DNA from: Candidatus Poribacteria bacterium
GTDB lineage: Bacteria; Poribacteria; WGA-4E; UBA9662
Assembly (NCBI GenBank): GCA_012963885.1
Contig: DTUY01000275.1
Coordinates: 4,759-47,974, forward strand
DNA length: 43,216 nucleotides
Direction: 5' to 3'
A model generated the notes under the pieces. That model worked only from the letters and a program-made list of their open reading frames with translations. It was not told the DNA's origin and did not search any database. The translations under genes and the position numbers were made by a program. Below are positions 43,134-43,216 of the stretch, piece by piece; positions within the stretch are counted from its first letter, which is position 1, and each line of letters begins with the position of its first letter.

Positions 43134-43216
43134 ATGGCTACACTAATCCAAACTGAAAACACCGACCAGGGTGCGCTTTCCTATCAGGAAGTGCTGACCG
43201 AAGGGCCAAAGTATAA
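43134..43216 (+). CDS. Start of an unknown protein (3' truncated by the window)
   Basis: An ATG at 43134 opens a frame of 27 codons that runs off the window (it begins MATLIQTENTDQGALSYQEV). No Shine-Dalgarno site precedes it. The fragment is too short for a family call. Confidence 0.4.
   Translation, partial: MATLIQTENTDQGALSYQEVLTEGPKY

Noticed and set aside
1..43216. tRNA genes, CRISPR arrays, transposases or integrases
   Set aside because: I saw no T-loop/acceptor pattern, no regularly spaced repeats and no transposase motifs on either strand, although a dedicated search was not possible.

Overview
The window is one contiguous bacterial segment (genetic code 11). A dense, operon-like core fills roughly positions 1-22,200, and a looser, relic-rich accessory region fills 22,200-43,216. 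The presence of LspA, TatA/TatC, an AmiC-type amidase, an alternative GlmU-like enzyme and a Re-type citrate synthase-like protein suggests a diderm, environmental or host-associated lineage. Poribacteria or a related uncultured phylum would fit the accessory repertoire of sugar-phosphate isomerase/epimerases, DegT aminotransferases, ceramidase-like, ThuA-like and creatininase-like proteins. That assignment is inference from gene content; no marker here settles it. I saw no tRNA, rRNA, CRISPR array, insertion sequence or integrase.

Left core. A truncated acidic protein and rpsT run rightward. A long leftward gene string (10,607 down to 693) carries yggS, proC, yggT, an ileS-like gene, lspA, a small membrane protein gene, fmt, a PASTA-domain protein gene, rpe, rsmE and mtaB, with many 1-35 bp overlaps. 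The ileS-like gene sits at the classical ileS-lspA position and is open for 787 codons, yet every class I catalytic signature I can align is lost. It is the most striking object in the window. Rightward from 10,768 come a creatininase-family gene, a dead thiamine-binding (MTH1187 type) gene, and tatA-tatC-zinc-ribbon protein-amidase-YfiH/laccase-like-dut-ThuA-like genes. A leftward TPR protein gene has young internal duplications. A leftward group (nagB, alternative glmU-like, acyl carrier protein, Re-citrate synthase-like) follows a perfect-consensus sigma70 promoter at 22,346-22,375.

Right accessory region. It holds two sugar-phosphate isomerase/epimerases, two DegT/DnrJ/EryC1 aminotransferases, a ceramidase-like hydrolase, a metallophosphoesterase, SelO, a PQQ-type beta-propeller protein, an amidase and a GH5 glycosidase. 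A compact three-gene unit (32,562-35,087) encodes a DUF3419/BtaA-like aminocarboxypropyltransferase, a heme-oxygenase-like diiron oxidase with all six expected ligands, and a GNAT-like protein. It looks like an uncharacterised small-molecule or lipid pathway.

Decayed genes are common: MTH1187, alpha/beta hydrolase, S24/LexA-like repressor, enolase-superfamily racemase, and a GH3 remnant fused to a GH32 tail. The pattern suggests ongoing gene loss in the accessory part.
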